64,000 nt of DNA from Desulforhopalus singaporensis (GCF_900104445.1 NZ_FNJI01000023.1:22064-86063); one strand, 5' to 3'. Positions 27,527-37,030 are shown, counted from the first letter of the stretch. Numbers and translations are program-made. Notes: a model not told the origin generated them from the letters alone.

Positions 27527-28768
27527 TTACCCATCAAAACGTCTCATGGCGATAACCGCATTTGTTCCACCGAACCCGAACGAGTTGGAAAGAGCGGCTG
27601 CGACCTTCATTTCCCTGGCTTCATGGGGTACGTAGTCAAGGTCACACTCCTGATCGGGACAATCGAGATTTATTGTCGGCGGGACAACCTGGTCCCTAAG
27701 ACTCAGGGCGGTAAAAACCGCCTCTATTCCGCCAGCTCCGCCAAGCATGTGGCCGGTCATTGATTTTGTCGAACTGATCGCCAGTCCATAGGCGTTATCG
27801 CCGAATACCCTTTTGACGGCCCTGGTCTCAACGACATCGTTGATAGGAGTGGACGTCCCGTGGGCGTTAATATAGTCTACGTCTTCGGGATTAAGTTTCG
27901 CATCCTCCAGAGCGCTGCGGATGGCATCTGCTGCTCCCTCCCCCGATTCCGGGGGCGCGGCAATGTGATGGGCATCACTGCTCAGGCCGTAACCCACTAT
28001 TTCAGCAATTATCTTCGCGCCTCTTTTCACCGCGTGTTCATATTCCTCAAGCACCAGGATCCCCGCCCCTTCCGACATAACAAAACCGTCGCGATCACGG
28101 TCAAACGGCCGTGAAGCGCATTCCGGATTGTCCTGTTTTCTGGACAACGCCTTCATCGCGGCAAAACCGTTGAGACCAAAAGGACAGATAACCGCCTCGG
28201 TACCGCCGGCAACAATGATATCACTTGTACCGTACTGGATGTGGCGAAACGCTTCGCCGACGGCGTGGGTGCCGGCGGCACAGGCGGTGGAGAGGGTCAG
28301 GTTTGGTCCTTTGGAGCCGATATCCATGGAAATCTGGCCAGATGGGATATTGGGCAGGGCGGAGGTGACGAAAAAAGGCGATATTTTCCTGAAGCCTTTT
28401 ATGAGCCCCAATTCATGCTGGGCGGCGATTGTCGGCAATCCGCCGATGCCGCAGCCGGTAATCACCCCGACCCTCTTTTCATTGGCTCCGGCTACCGTCA
28501 CCCCTGCTTCGTCAAGTGCCATTCTTGCGGCGACAATCGCAAACTGGGTAAAAGGGTCAAGATGCTTGGCCCTCTTCTTATCAAAATAGTCTTCACTGTT
28601 GAAATCTGCTATCTCGCCGGCGAGCTTGACCGGGTAGTTCTCGGTATCGAACCGGGTAATGTACCCGATTCCACTTACGCCGTTGCAAATTTTCTCCCAT
28701 CCCACCCTGGTCCCCAACCCCTGCGGAATGACAAGCCCTGTCCCCGTCACAACCACTCTTCTTTTCAT
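27527..28768 (-). CDS. fabF: 3-oxoacyl-ACP synthase II (KASII)
   Basis: 413 residues, full length. The catalytic Cys is in LSTACAAGTHAVGEA and the two catalytic His are in NAHGTSTPIND and KSMTGHMLGGAGG; the C-terminal NSFGFGGTNA loop is intact. The enzyme condenses malonyl-ACP with a growing acyl-ACP in fatty acid synthesis. It stands alone rather than beside acpP and fabG, so it may be an additional copy. It is divergent from the Fe-S aldo/keto reductase, with a 323-nt shared upstream region. Confidence 0.95.
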   Translation of the reverse strand: MKRRVVVTGTGLVIPQGLGTRVGWEKICNGVSGIGYITRFDTENYPVKLAGEIADFNSEDYFDKKRAKHLDPFTQFAIVAARMALDEAGVTVAGANEKRVGVITGCGIGGLPTIAAQHELGLIKGFRKISPFFVTSALPNIPSGQISMDIGSKGPNLTLSTACAAGTHAVGEAFRHIQYGTSDIIVAGGTEAVICPFGLNGFAAMKALSRKQDNPECASRPFDRDRDGFVMSEGAGILVLEEYEHAVKRGAKIIAEIVGYGLSSDAHHIAAPPESGEGAADAIRSALEDAKLNPEDVDYINAHGTSTPINDVVETRAVKRVFGDNAYGLAISSTKSMTGHMLGGAGGIEAVFTALSLRDQVVPPTINLDCPDQECDLDYVPHEAREMKVAAALSNSFGFGGTNAVIAMRRFDG

Positions 28769-28810
28769 CGCTATCTGTAATAATTGGTTTGAATATTGGC
28801 AACTTACTAA

Positions 28811-28841
28811 AATATATGCATTGCAAATAACCTTCAGTCAA
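28811..28841 (-). promoter_or_regulatory. candidate sigma-70 promoter for fabF
   Basis: On the minus strand TTGACT (28841-28836) is followed 19 nt later by TATATT (28816-28811), about 43 nt before the fabF start. The spacing is 2 nt longer than ideal. No better match is evident in the 323-nt divergent gap, which holds no gene. A TATACT at 29023-29028 with a poor -35 is the best candidate for the plus-strand neighbour. Confidence 0.3.
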
Positions 28842-29091
28842 GATAAATGGCAACATATTTATGTGCAATTGTTTATTACACCGCAGATCAGGCCAGAGCG
28901 GTTACGACAGAAACCTCGCACCCCTGTTACCTTGGCTTTACCAGCATCTGGGAACAGACCTCCCTTGCCGTTGCTGCTCTGTCCGGTTTTATTGTTCCGG
29001 TGCGATGTTACAGAACTTGCATTATACTAGACCGGCAGGGACTGTGACACGGTTTATTACCGCAAATCCACATCCATCTGAGGAGGAAAAA

Positions 29092-30294
29092 GTGCTCTAC
29101 AGAAAAGTTCCCCAAAACGACGACAGGCTCTCAATACTCGGTTTCGGCTGTATGAGGCTACCTGTCAGAGATGACAACAGCATCGATGAAGAACGTGCCA
29201 TCGCGCAGATCCGTAGCGGGATCGACAGCGGCATCAACTATCTCGACACCGCATGGCCTTATCATGACGGAAACGGCGAGGTGGTTCTCGGCAAGGCGCT
29301 GAAAAACGGCTATCGGCAAAAGGTGAAAATTGCCACCAAACTGCCCTCGTGGTTGATTAAGAACCGGGAGGACATGGATTTCTACCTGGCCAGGCAGCTT
29401 GAGAAACTGCAGTCGGATCACATCGATTACTACCTGCTGCATGCCCTGAACAAAAAATCGTGGAACTCTTTACTCTCGCTGGGGGTCACCGATTTTCTGC
29501 AACAGGCGATCGCTGACGGACGAATCATCAACCCGGGCTTTTCTTTCCACGGCCTCGCCGAAGATTTCACCATGATCGTCGACGCATTTCCGTGGATCTT
29601 CTGCCAGATCCAGTACAATTTTCTCGACAGGGAGAACCAGGCCGGCCTGGCAGGACTGCAATACGCAGCCGCCAAAGACCTGGCGGTAATCATCATGGAA
29701 CCCCTGCGCGGGGGCAACCTCGGTCTGGCACAGGCACCACCCGCCATCCAGAAGCTGTGGGACAGTGGAGGTGGTGGTCGTACCCCCGCCGAATGGGCCC
29801 TGAGGTGGGTGTGGAATCACCCGGAGGTTACATCGGTATTGTCCGGCATGAACCTGGAAGATCATATAACGGAAAATCTGCGCGTCGCCGAGACCGGTTT
29901 TGCCAATTCACTTCGACTTGAAGAACTTGCGCTTGTTGACCGGGTAGCGGAGATGTACCAGGAGCTTATGAAGGTCGGTTGCACCGGCTGCGGCTATTGC
30001 ATGCCATGTCCGGAGGGGGTTAAAATACCTAGTGTTTTTGAAGTGTATAATAAAATGCATATGTTCGGAGAAGAACAAAAGGCCAAAATAACCTACGCGC
30101 TTCGATTAAGCGGGACAATAACGGCAGAAACACCGGGGTTTGCGTCACAGTGCGTCAAGTGTGGCCAATGCGAGAAGAAGTGCCCCCAGCGGATAGAAAT
30201 AATGAGTACCCTGGCTGAAGTCGCGGAGGTGATGGAGGATTCAGGACTTGAGCGCAGGATAGCCGTGGCCGCCAAAATTCTCAACGGTGGCTGA
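29092..30294 (+). CDS. aldo/keto reductase with C-terminal [4Fe-4S] ferredoxin-like domain
   Basis: 400 residues from a GTG start at 29092, chosen because AGGAGG stands 5 nt upstream and the protein then opens on the family start (MLYRKVPQNDDRLSILGFGCMRLPV). The N-terminal 280 residues are an aldo/keto reductase barrel (LDTAWPYHDGNGEVVLGKAL). The tail has two Cys clusters, CTGCGYCMPCPEGV and CVKCGQCEKKCPQRI, each fit to bind a [4Fe-4S] cluster. Such proteins are common in anaerobes and probably couple carbonyl reduction to ferredoxin-level electrons. The substrate is unknown. The next gene begins directly after the stop, so the two form an operon. Confidence 0.88.
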   Translation: MLYRKVPQNDDRLSILGFGCMRLPVRDDNSIDEERAIAQIRSGIDSGINYLDTAWPYHDGNGEVVLGKALKNGYRQKVKIATKLPSWLIKNREDMDFYLARQLEKLQSDHIDYYLLHALNKKSWNSLLSLGVTDFLQQAIADGRIINPGFSFHGLAEDFTMIVDAFPWIFCQIQYNFLDRENQAGLAGLQYAAAKDLAVIIMEPLRGGNLGLAQAPPAIQKLWDSGGGGRTPAEWALRWVWNHPEVTSVLSGMNLEDHITENLRVAETGFANSLRLEELALVDRVAEMYQELMKVGCTGCGYCMPCPEGVKIPSVFEVYNKMHMFGEEQKAKITYALRLSGTITAETPGFASQCVKCGQCEKKCPQRIEIMSTLAEVAEVMEDSGLERRIAVAAKILNGG

Positions 30295-31032
30295 ATGCCA
30301 CAGATCAATTACCCGAACAGGAAAACAGACGACATGAACAGCGCACAAATGTCAAACCGGACACCCGAATCAGATGTCGACAACAGGATCTGGATTTTCG
30401 GTGGAGGTAAATTTGGGTCACAGGCCGCGAACACATTAATAACAAAAACGCCGGAAGCACACATCACCCTGGTGGACAAAAAGAGGCTCACCGCCCTGCC
30501 CGGTGATATCAATTTTGTCCGCTGTGATGCGCTCGACTGGCTCATAGAGCATGTCGCCACCGACACTGCCGGAGTAAAAATCATCCCCGCCGTCCCCATC
30601 CACCTGGCAGCCAGGTGGCTCTGCCGAAAATTTCTGCTGGACGGATTTCGCATAACCCCGCTAGAGATCCCCGTCGAACTGCTCATGCGTCTTCCCAATC
30701 CCTTCCAACTGGCTGAAAATTGCGTAGCTGTGTCCCATGCCGATTTCCTGTGCCCCCCCGACTGCACTGCGCCGGATAGAGTCTGTACCCATACCGGACT
30801 GCCACGGCCCGAGCCGTTATATGAGCTGCTGCACCACCGGAGCCGCAGTTACTTCACTCCGCTTATACTCACAAGCCTCCAGTTCGGCCGGGGAGTGGGC
30901 GGATATTATGCAGGTGACTTACAAAAAATCTATAAAACCGCCACCTCCCTGGCAACCAGACCTCTTCTTATCGGCACCGCCTGCAAATGCCACGGCGTCA
31001 TCGACGGGCTGGTTCTTGAACCCGCCGTGTAA
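30295..31032 (+). CDS. hypothetical protein with Rossmann-like N-terminus and conserved-looking cysteines
   Basis: 245 residues that I do not assign to a named family. Residues about 31-65 (IWIFGGGKFGSQAANTL, then HITLVDKK) resemble the nucleotide-binding fold of TrkA-N/dehydrogenase proteins. The middle has four closely spaced Cys (CPPDCTAPDRVC and one before) and the end has ACKCHG, which could bind a metal or Fe-S cluster. The start at 30295 touches the stop of the aldo/keto reductase (TGAATG), which implies coupling; an internal ATG at 30334 is an alternative. A joint redox function with the Fe-S reductase is an inference from position only. Confidence 0.7.
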   Translation: MPQINYPNRKTDDMNSAQMSNRTPESDVDNRIWIFGGGKFGSQAANTLITKTPEAHITLVDKKRLTALPGDINFVRCDALDWLIEHVATDTAGVKIIPAVPIHLAARWLCRKFLLDGFRITPLEIPVELLMRLPNPFQLAENCVAVSHADFLCPPDCTAPDRVCTHTGLPRPEPLYELLHHRSRSYFTPLILTSLQFGRGVGGYYAGDLQKIYKTATSLATRPLLIGTACKCHGVIDGLVLEPAV

Positions 31033-31589
31033 TCGGCCTGGGCCACCGGCAAAACCGAGTCTGGCGCTCTCCACTTTTCAGCACCGCACCCGTGACAAAT
31101 CCGGTACTGGTGCCGTGTTGATATGTTTTCCTTTTTTTTGGGCACAAACATTTCCGTTGTTGCCGTCAACGTTGGCATACTACAAATCCTGCAGGACAAG
31201 ATAAAAAATTATTGACAAATGAAAGATGCTGGAGGATGATGAGATACCGTGACCGAGCGCTTGATCGGCCGCAAAAAATCAAGAATACACAACGACAGAC
31301 AAAACGCAAGGATGTTCTGATTCGATTTGTATCGGCCTGTTCATGATCGATCGCTCGGTCGCAAACCAGTATCGCAGTGTAGCTATACCAATCAACCTTT
31401 GAAAGTTTCATATTGTCCATATGAAACTTGAAGTTTTCTCGTGGTGTCAAGTCTGTTTCCAGGTGGCGCGAAACAGATTTATAAAGTTCCTGTCCCGACT
31501 CAGCACCTTATAATCTCAGGTTATAAAACGTGTTGAGTGCAGCTGGAGGGCAGGTAATACTTACCAGAAAGAATTAAGAGGAGGCGTGT
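31033..31589 (+). other. 557-nt leader/intergenic region rich in inverted repeats
   Basis: No gene is supported. It holds a 9-bp long-range inverted repeat (GACCGAGCG 31251-31259 with CGCTCGGTC 31352-31360), an 11-bp perfect hairpin with TGTCC loop (31403-31413 with 31419-31429, core GTTTCATAT/ATATGAAAC), and an interrupted one at about 31499-31537 built around two TTATAA boxes. The 11-bp palindrome could be an operator; the long-range repeat could shape a leader RNA or a small RNA. All precede the membrane protein at 31590. Confidence 0.45.
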
Positions 31590-32801
31590 ATGGCAGCAGG
31601 AGAATTAAAACCGAGATGGGGGCAACCGCTCACCGGGCTTGTTTCGTTTGGAACCTTTCTGGCTATTGCTTTACTGACCTGGTTCATTTTCAGTGATCAC
31701 AGAGGACCGGTGGGATGGTTTCCATATCCTTTTGTGATGTACCTCGCCATGATGATTCTGGTGGGTATCTGGCAGCATATGTTTTTGGGAGATTGGCCTT
31801 TTCAGCACATACCGCAGCCCAAGCGCGGTATCATAATGACCCTGATGAACCTGGTAATCGTCTGGTTCGTCATAGATGTCCTTTTTTACCGCATTCTGGG
31901 GATCGGCTTCAACTTCCTGAGCTACTACGGACTTGAGACACTCGGCAAACCGGTAATTCTGGCCCAGGTCGCCGTTGTCTGTTTCGTTCTGATCGGTTTT
32001 TATACCTATCCGGTCTTTACCATTTTCTTCGGCAAGTGGCCCATTCAGCCCAGCAATTTACCGCAACCGGCGGCTGGATTCGCCGAACTTGGATGGGGTT
32101 CTTTTATCACCCTGTTTTGCTACGCGGTACTCATTGTTCCATTTTTCGGTAATATTTTTACGGGACCGGCACTGGGCACGGCCTGGTGGAGCACTATCGG
32201 GGGCACCTCCCACGTCCACTGGGTGTTCGGCTGGTGGGAGTGGGCTATCGTCATTCTTTTCATGACTCCCAACGTCTGGCGGATGAAGCCGTGGAGCGCT
32301 ATCACCGTGGCGCAGCCGTGGAAAGGACTTATTTCTGTCATCATCTCCCTGGTCGGCGCATACATAATTGCCCTCATCTGTAAGGCTGCCGCCCCGCTGT
32401 GGGTACCGGCGGAGACGTTCCAGTCTCTCGAAGAGGCCAAGGGGATCGCCGAAGTTCAGCGTTTTCTCTGGCTGCACTCCGCAGAGATAGCGGGTTTTGC
32501 CCTTATTCCGTTTCTCATCTGGCACCACTACTTCGACGACAGCGCTTTCGGGCTCGACAAAGACGGCTGGTCAGCCTTTACCCTCCGCACTCTTGGTGTA
32601 GGGTTGCTGGCCGCGGGAAGCTACTGGGTATACTATTACGGAAACTTCGGCCACTGGGCACTGGGTAATCACCATATGACCGAGTTATCCCATCGATTCC
32701 CCCATGGAGAATCTCTGGTATGGAATTTCTGGTGGATAATTCCTCTTCTCTTTAACGAATGGTTTTTTCACAAATGGCCGTTTTATGTCCACCAGGAGTA
32801 G
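31590..32801 (+). CDS. unrecognised His- and Trp-rich multi-pass membrane protein
   Basis: 403 residues with about ten hydrophobic segments (roughly 14-32, 45-67, 82-104, 118-147, 170-192, 213-231, 245-268, 297-315, 330-351, 375-392). The start is firm: AGGAGG 5 nt before ATG 31590. Histidines cluster at the segment ends (IWQHMF, SHVHWVFGWWEW, WHHYFDD, GNHHMTELSHRF), a pattern compatible with heme or metal binding. I cannot match it to a characterised transporter or oxidase. It stands alone between a long structured leader and a strong terminator, so it is a single-gene unit. It ends in TAG. Confidence 0.8.
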   Translation: MAAGELKPRWGQPLTGLVSFGTFLAIALLTWFIFSDHRGPVGWFPYPFVMYLAMMILVGIWQHMFLGDWPFQHIPQPKRGIIMTLMNLVIVWFVIDVLFYRILGIGFNFLSYYGLETLGKPVILAQVAVVCFVLIGFYTYPVFTIFFGKWPIQPSNLPQPAAGFAELGWGSFITLFCYAVLIVPFFGNIFTGPALGTAWWSTIGGTSHVHWVFGWWEWAIVILFMTPNVWRMKPWSAITVAQPWKGLISVIISLVGAYIIALICKAAAPLWVPAETFQSLEEAKGIAEVQRFLWLHSAEIAGFALIPFLIWHHYFDDSAFGLDKDGWSAFTLRTLGVGLLAAGSYWVYYYGNFGHWALGNHHMTELSHRFPHGESLVWNFWWIIPLLFNEWFFHKWPFYVHQE

Positions 32802-32832
32802 CCTGCATCCGGTAATCACCTGATCGTTGACT

Positions 32833-32885
32833 GCACGGTTTGAGGAGATTGGCATGAGGGATCGCCGCAAACCGTGCTTTTTCTT
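32833..32885 (+). terminator. Rho-independent terminator after the membrane protein gene
   Basis: Perfect 10-bp stem GCACGGTTTG (32833-32842) with CAAACCGTGC (32868-32877), then TTTTTCTTTCTT. It lies 31 nt after the stop. The remaining gap to the signal peptidase (to about 33113) shows no gene. Confidence 0.85.
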
Positions 32886-33122
32886 TCTTAATTCTGGTCA
32901 ACAGCCCACACGATTCACGCCTCATGGCTTTTTCTTGAGCACAGGGCCTGCTGGCGCAAAAGCAGCATCCCCGCATAATCCCGACTCACCAGACGGCGGG
33001 CAGCCAAAGCTGCCGAACCGGGCCACCAATTTTATGCTTGCCATATATTGGTCCGGTGGCCATCATATAATCAGGGTGCTTTTCAACTTGTATACATTTT
33101 TTGGACTCGCAGAATGGTTCCC

Positions 33123-33611
33123 ATGTCCGCCAGACGATTTTTATTGCCAAAACTTGACAGGTGGTTTGCGCTGCGCGTCACCGCCGTCGCCCTGACCTCC
33201 TATCTGGTATTCGGTTATGTTCTCATCCCCCTGCATATACGAGGGCGCAGCATGGAACCCACCTATCATGACAATTCCTTTAATTTCAGTTGGAGACAAC
33301 GTTACCTCTTGGTAAAGCCGAAACGTTTCGCCGTGGTAACCGTACGATTTTCCGGGACCAGGGTCATGCTCTTGAAGAGGATTATCGCCTTTGCGGGAGA
33401 GACCGTCGAATATAGAAAAGGACAACTGTTTATTAACGGCAGAAAGGTTGACGAACCCTACGTCAAATACCAGTCAAACTGGAACCTCGAGCCCAGGACG
33501 GTTTCCCCCGACCATGTATACGTAATCGGGGATAACAGGAGCGGGCCAATGGATCGCCACCAGTTTGGTGAAGTTCACGTTCAACGGATTGCAGGAGGCG
33601 TGCTCTGGTGA
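33123..33611 (+). CDS. lepB: signal peptidase I
   Basis: 162 residues counted from ATG 33123; ATG 33114 is equally possible and neither has a clear ribosome site. One N-terminal membrane helix (about 18-38) leads to box B with the catalytic Ser43 (RGRSMEPT), box D with the general base Lys85 (MLLKRIIAF, then AGETVEY) and box E (VIGDNRSGPMDRHQFGEV). It is short for the family and has a single anchor, like many Gram-positive and deltaproteobacterial paralogs. It cleaves signal peptides at the outer face of the inner membrane. Its stop overlaps the GTG of the next gene by 3 nt. Confidence 0.9.
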   Translation: MSARRFLLPKLDRWFALRVTAVALTSYLVFGYVLIPLHIRGRSMEPTYHDNSFNFSWRQRYLLVKPKRFAVVTVRFSGTRVMLLKRIIAFAGETVEYRKGQLFINGRKVDEPYVKYQSNWNLEPRTVSPDHVYVIGDNRSGPMDRHQFGEVHVQRIAGGVLW

Positions 33612-34099
33612 AAAAGACAGCGCTGATTCTGATAGTGACAGTTGGTGCGGCACTGGTAGCGTGGCTGCTCTGGCGTCCCACCGATGAGAAGAAGATAGTC
33701 GCCAATCTTGACAAACTGGCAGCATACTGTTCCTCGCCCCAAAAACAGACCCCGATGGAGATCATCGCCAGCGCCGCCTCCATCGCCCGTCTTTGCAACG
33801 ACCCAACCATGGTCACCATCCACTCCTTAAACATAAACAGACCGCTCGCCAGCAAGGAGATCAGTGACCACGTCCTGATGCTGAAACGACGGCTTCCCCC
33901 TGCCGGATGCAGCTTCCGTGACAGCCGTGTAGACGTGACAGGTCCGACCAGCGCCGAGGTGATAACAACCCTCTTTCTTGAAGGCAGGCAGCAGGGGAGT
34001 AAATTTACAGACGCATACGAGATGGATATTTCGCTTGAGAAAAACCAGGGAAAGTGGCTGTTTTCATCTTTTCGTATTGTCGAGTTCGTACAGAAGTAG
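33608..34099 (+). CDS. small membrane-anchored or secreted protein, function unknown
   Basis: 163 residues from a GTG at 33608 that overlaps the signal peptidase stop (GTGA). An N-terminal hydrophobic stretch (about 4-22) acts as anchor or signal. The remaining domain of mixed alpha/beta appearance ends in DAYEMDISLEKNQGKWLFSS, which is in the style of NTF2-like/SnoaL folds. Three Cys occur (YCSS, RLCND, GCSF). No catalytic motif is evident. The overlap with lepB implies co-translation; the protein may be a substrate or partner of that peptidase. It ends in TAG. Confidence 0.7.
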   Translation: MKKTALILIVTVGAALVAWLLWRPTDEKKIVANLDKLAAYCSSPQKQTPMEIIASAASIARLCNDPTMVTIHSLNINRPLASKEISDHVLMLKRRLPPAGCSFRDSRVDVTGPTSAEVITTLFLEGRQQGSKFTDAYEMDISLEKNQGKWLFSSFRIVEFVQK

Positions 34100-34146
34100 C
34101 CACTCTCACTTTTCTCACAACCACTGACAAAACCGGGCGTCACCGG

Positions 34147-34980
34147 TTATTTTTGCGCGACGATCTCAACCGGAGCGATCACCCCGCGCTCTACCCCTTT
34201 CATCAGGTTGCTGACTTTAACACCGGTGTTCTTGCCGAAAATGGTGTGCAGCCCGAGGGGCGACGGTTTTTCTCTCGTCTTTGTTTTTTCGCGCATTCTG
34301 GCAAACAGTTCCAGTGCAAACGACCGGCGATTATTTTCCGATACAACGTGAAAGCCCGCGTCAGCCAGACAATCCCTGTACCGTTGGGGCGTTGCCAGAT
34401 TATCACTGTTTTTGTCGGTTACCCAGGGAACAGGATAGTCCAGTTTCCCTTCCCCCACCAGCATCACGTCGTAAATCGCAAACAATGCCCGGGGCTGCAG
34501 CAGCCGGTATACCTCCCTGAACAACCCGGCCTTGTCGCCAATATTCATTCCAACATGCACCATCAGCGCCCCACTGAAAGTTTCATTGCCAAAAGGTGTC
34601 GCAAGTGCATTGCCATGGCAGAGCGAAACCTTGGACTGGAGTGCCAGCCATCGGCTCAGCACATTCCCCACCTCGATATACTCCTGGGTCATATCGATCC
34701 CGGTGACCTGGCTGCCACATTTTTCGGCAACATGGCGGGAGACTCCCCCCAGCCCGCACCCCACATCGAGGACATGGTTTTTTTCCGAGAAATCAAGCTG
34801 TTTAAGCAGATTGTCAGTAGCAATTCGTCCACCTACATGAAACTCGTCCACCGGGGCCAGTTCTTTTGCACTGATAGTGGTCTCGTTTTTGCCAAGTAGT
34901 CCCACCGCCCCCTCTACCGCTTTGAGCAGTTCTCCGTTGGTGTAATGGTCGACAACGCTTTGTTCCTTTGGTGTAATCAT
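34147..34980 (-). CDS. class I SAM-dependent methyltransferase
   Basis: 277 residues. Motif I VLDVGCGLGGVSRHVA and the acidic post-I residue in GIDMTQEYIEV define a Rossmann-type SAM methyltransferase; the layout recalls the glycine/sarcosine or UbiE-like group. The substrate is unknown. The start at 34980 (MITPKEQS) follows AGGGGG at 5 nt; the frame is open 17 codons further upstream. It is divergent from the sigma-54 regulator with about 200 nt between the starts. A role in making methylated compatible solutes is possible but unsupported beyond family likeness. Confidence 0.82.
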   Translation of the reverse strand: MITPKEQSVVDHYTNGELLKAVEGAVGLLGKNETTISAKELAPVDEFHVGGRIATDNLLKQLDFSEKNHVLDVGCGLGGVSRHVAEKCGSQVTGIDMTQEYIEVGNVLSRWLALQSKVSLCHGNALATPFGNETFSGALMVHVGMNIGDKAGLFREVYRLLQPRALFAIYDVMLVGEGKLDYPVPWVTDKNSDNLATPQRYRDCLADAGFHVVSENNRRSFALELFARMREKTKTREKPSPLGLHTIFGKNTGVKVSNLMKGVERGVIAPVEIVAQK

Positions 34981-35181
34981 TTTTGCCCCCTGCTGTTTTT
35001 CCCTCTGCCACTCCTGGGCCGGATAATTCATTGCTGGCGTCAGTCAGCATATTACCAAACATCACGGCGCTGTTGTAAAGATCCTCAGGTTCGTGTATTG
35101 ATACCAGAAGTCCGGCCCCTGTTTTTTCATAGCACCAGACGCAAACTGTCGCGCAATAAAAGGTACGAACAAGCCAAACCG

Positions 35182-36927
35182 ATGAACAGCCTGCCCCAAA
35201 TCATCAACGAAAAAGAGATCATCGAGCATTTCAGCAGCGGTATCATCGCCACCGACGCCGATGGGATTATCACCCACATCAACCGCAGATGCAAAGAAAA
35301 ACTGAACATCGGCGGTAACGACTTAACCGGAAAGAGCATTTTCCAGGTTCTCCCGTTATTTCAACCCATTGTAAAAGCGTGCCTCAAACAGGGCGTATCC
35401 CTTACCAACCAGACCATTAAGACAAATCATGACCAATTGGTCATCCATGCAAACCCAATACGACACCGCCAGAGTATCATAGGGGTGGTGCTCAACTTTC
35501 AGATTGCCGAAACCCTGGAAATATTTGCCAGGAAATCCGCCTCATACAAAAAATTAAATCGCCAGCTGGAGACCATTATCGGCGCCTCTTCCGACGGCAT
35601 ATGGGTCTGTGACTCCCGGGGCAACGTCGTCACCATCAACGGCGCCTCGGAAAAGCTCAACGGCATCAAGGCAGAGGATGTGATCGGTAAAAACGTCGCC
35701 GAGCTTCTTGAAAACAAAAATTTCGACCAGCTGGTGACAACCAAGGTCCTTGCCAGCGGCAGCCAGGAAACAATTGTCCAGCAGATAAAAAAGACGAACC
35801 GAGTGCTCCTCTGCACCGGGACCCCCGCCCGGGACGAAAACGGCGACATAGCCCTTATTGTTGTCAACGAAAGGGATATGACCGAGCTGGAAAACCTGCG
35901 GGACCAGTTCGAACAGCACAAAAAGCTGACGGAAAAATTCAAGGAGGAGCTATCGGAACAGACCCGGCGCGAACTCCAGGACAACGCGATTATCACCGAA
36001 AGCACCTTGATGAAACAGATTCTGGTAAAATCTTTAAAACTTGCCCACATCGGCGCATCAAACATTCTGATTCTCGGAGCTTCCGGCACCGGCAAGGGGT
36101 TGCTGGCAAAATCGATACACCAGAACAGCATCAGGCGCAACAACCCCTTTGTTGAAATCAACTGCGCGGCGATCCCGGAGAATCTTCTTGAAGCCGAACT
36201 TTTCGGTTTTGAAAAAGGCGCTTTCAGCGGAGCGGCGGAAATCGGCAAAGTCGGGTTATTCGAACTGGCCCAGGGGGGCACGTTGTTTCTCGACGAAATA
36301 GGCGATATGCCGCTGAACCTTCAGACCAAGCTGCTGAAGTACCTGGACGACAAGAAATTCAGACGTCTTGGCGGAACAAAATCGATACATGTGGAATGCG
36401 CTACCATCTCCGCCACCAACAGGGACCTGCCGGAGCTGGTGGAACAAAACCTGTTCCGGGAAGATCTCTATTACCGGCTCAGCAGTTTCAAGCTGGAGAT
36501 ACCGTCATTGTGCGAAAGAAAGGATGACATCCCCGGACTAGTCCGGTTCTACCTGCAGAAATACAACAAAAAATACAACCGGTCCAAATGGATCAGCCAC
36601 AATGCCGTAAAGCAACTGACGAACTACTCCTTTCCCGGAAACGTCCGCGAGCTGAAAAATATCATCGAAAACGGGGTGGTGCTGAGCGAAGACGACAACC
36701 TTGACAGCTACCTCACCAGCACGGAGGACAGCAAAGACCCCCAGCTGCCTTCTTTTAACCTGCCGCAATCCCTACACAACATAGACCTGCCGGCAACACT
36801 TGACCAGGTGGAGAGACAGCTGTTGCTGACAGCCAGAAAACATTGCAAGACCACCAGGGAAATGTCGGCCTTCCTCAACATCAACCAGTCGACCGTGGTG
36901 AGAAAGCTCCAAAAACATGGCCTGTAG
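35182..36927 (+). CDS. sigma-54-dependent enhancer-binding regulator with two PAS domains
   Basis: 581 residues from ATG 35182 (MNSLPQI), the point where PAS homology begins; the frame is open a further 79 codons upstream without domain content. Two PAS domains (about 12-120 and 130-250) lead to an AAA+ core with Walker A GASGTGKG (about 300), the sigma-54 contact loop GAFSGA (a Ser variant of GAFTGA, about 346-351), Walker B GGTLFLDEIGDMP and LFREDLYYRLS, and end in a Fis/TyrR-type helix-turn-helix (TTREMSAFLNINQSTVVRKLQKHG). It should bind upstream DNA and activate sigma-54 promoters on a small-molecule or redox cue. A sigma-54 promoter with three palindromes lies immediately downstream. 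It ends in TAG. Confidence 0.93.
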   Translation: MNSLPQIINEKEIIEHFSSGIIATDADGIITHINRRCKEKLNIGGNDLTGKSIFQVLPLFQPIVKACLKQGVSLTNQTIKTNHDQLVIHANPIRHRQSIIGVVLNFQIAETLEIFARKSASYKKLNRQLETIIGASSDGIWVCDSRGNVVTINGASEKLNGIKAEDVIGKNVAELLENKNFDQLVTTKVLASGSQETIVQQIKKTNRVLLCTGTPARDENGDIALIVVNERDMTELENLRDQFEQHKKLTEKFKEELSEQTRRELQDNAIITESTLMKQILVKSLKLAHIGASNILILGASGTGKGLLAKSIHQNSIRRNNPFVEINCAAIPENLLEAELFGFEKGAFSGAAEIGKVGLFELAQGGTLFLDEIGDMPLNLQTKLLKYLDDKKFRRLGGTKSIHVECATISATNRDLPELVEQNLFREDLYYRLSSFKLEIPSLCERKDDIPGLVRFYLQKYNKKYNRSKWISHNAVKQLTNYSFPGNVRELKNIIENGVVLSEDDNLDSYLTSTEDSKDPQLPSFNLPQSLHNIDLPATLDQVERQLLLTARKHCKTTREMSAFLNINQSTVVRKLQKHGL

Positions 36928-37030
36928 TCCCCGAAAAACAATCCGCCAAAAGGCTCCGACAACCTGACAATACCCGCAAGAAATTGCATATATAACCAAG
37001 GGTGCTGACGATCGTCACCTCCTGTCGGTT

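Noticed and set aside
31251..31360. A known riboswitch or a CRISPR-like repeat in the membrane-protein leader
   Set aside because: Only one long-range inverted repeat is present, with no regular repeat-spacer pattern and no riboswitch core that I recognise.
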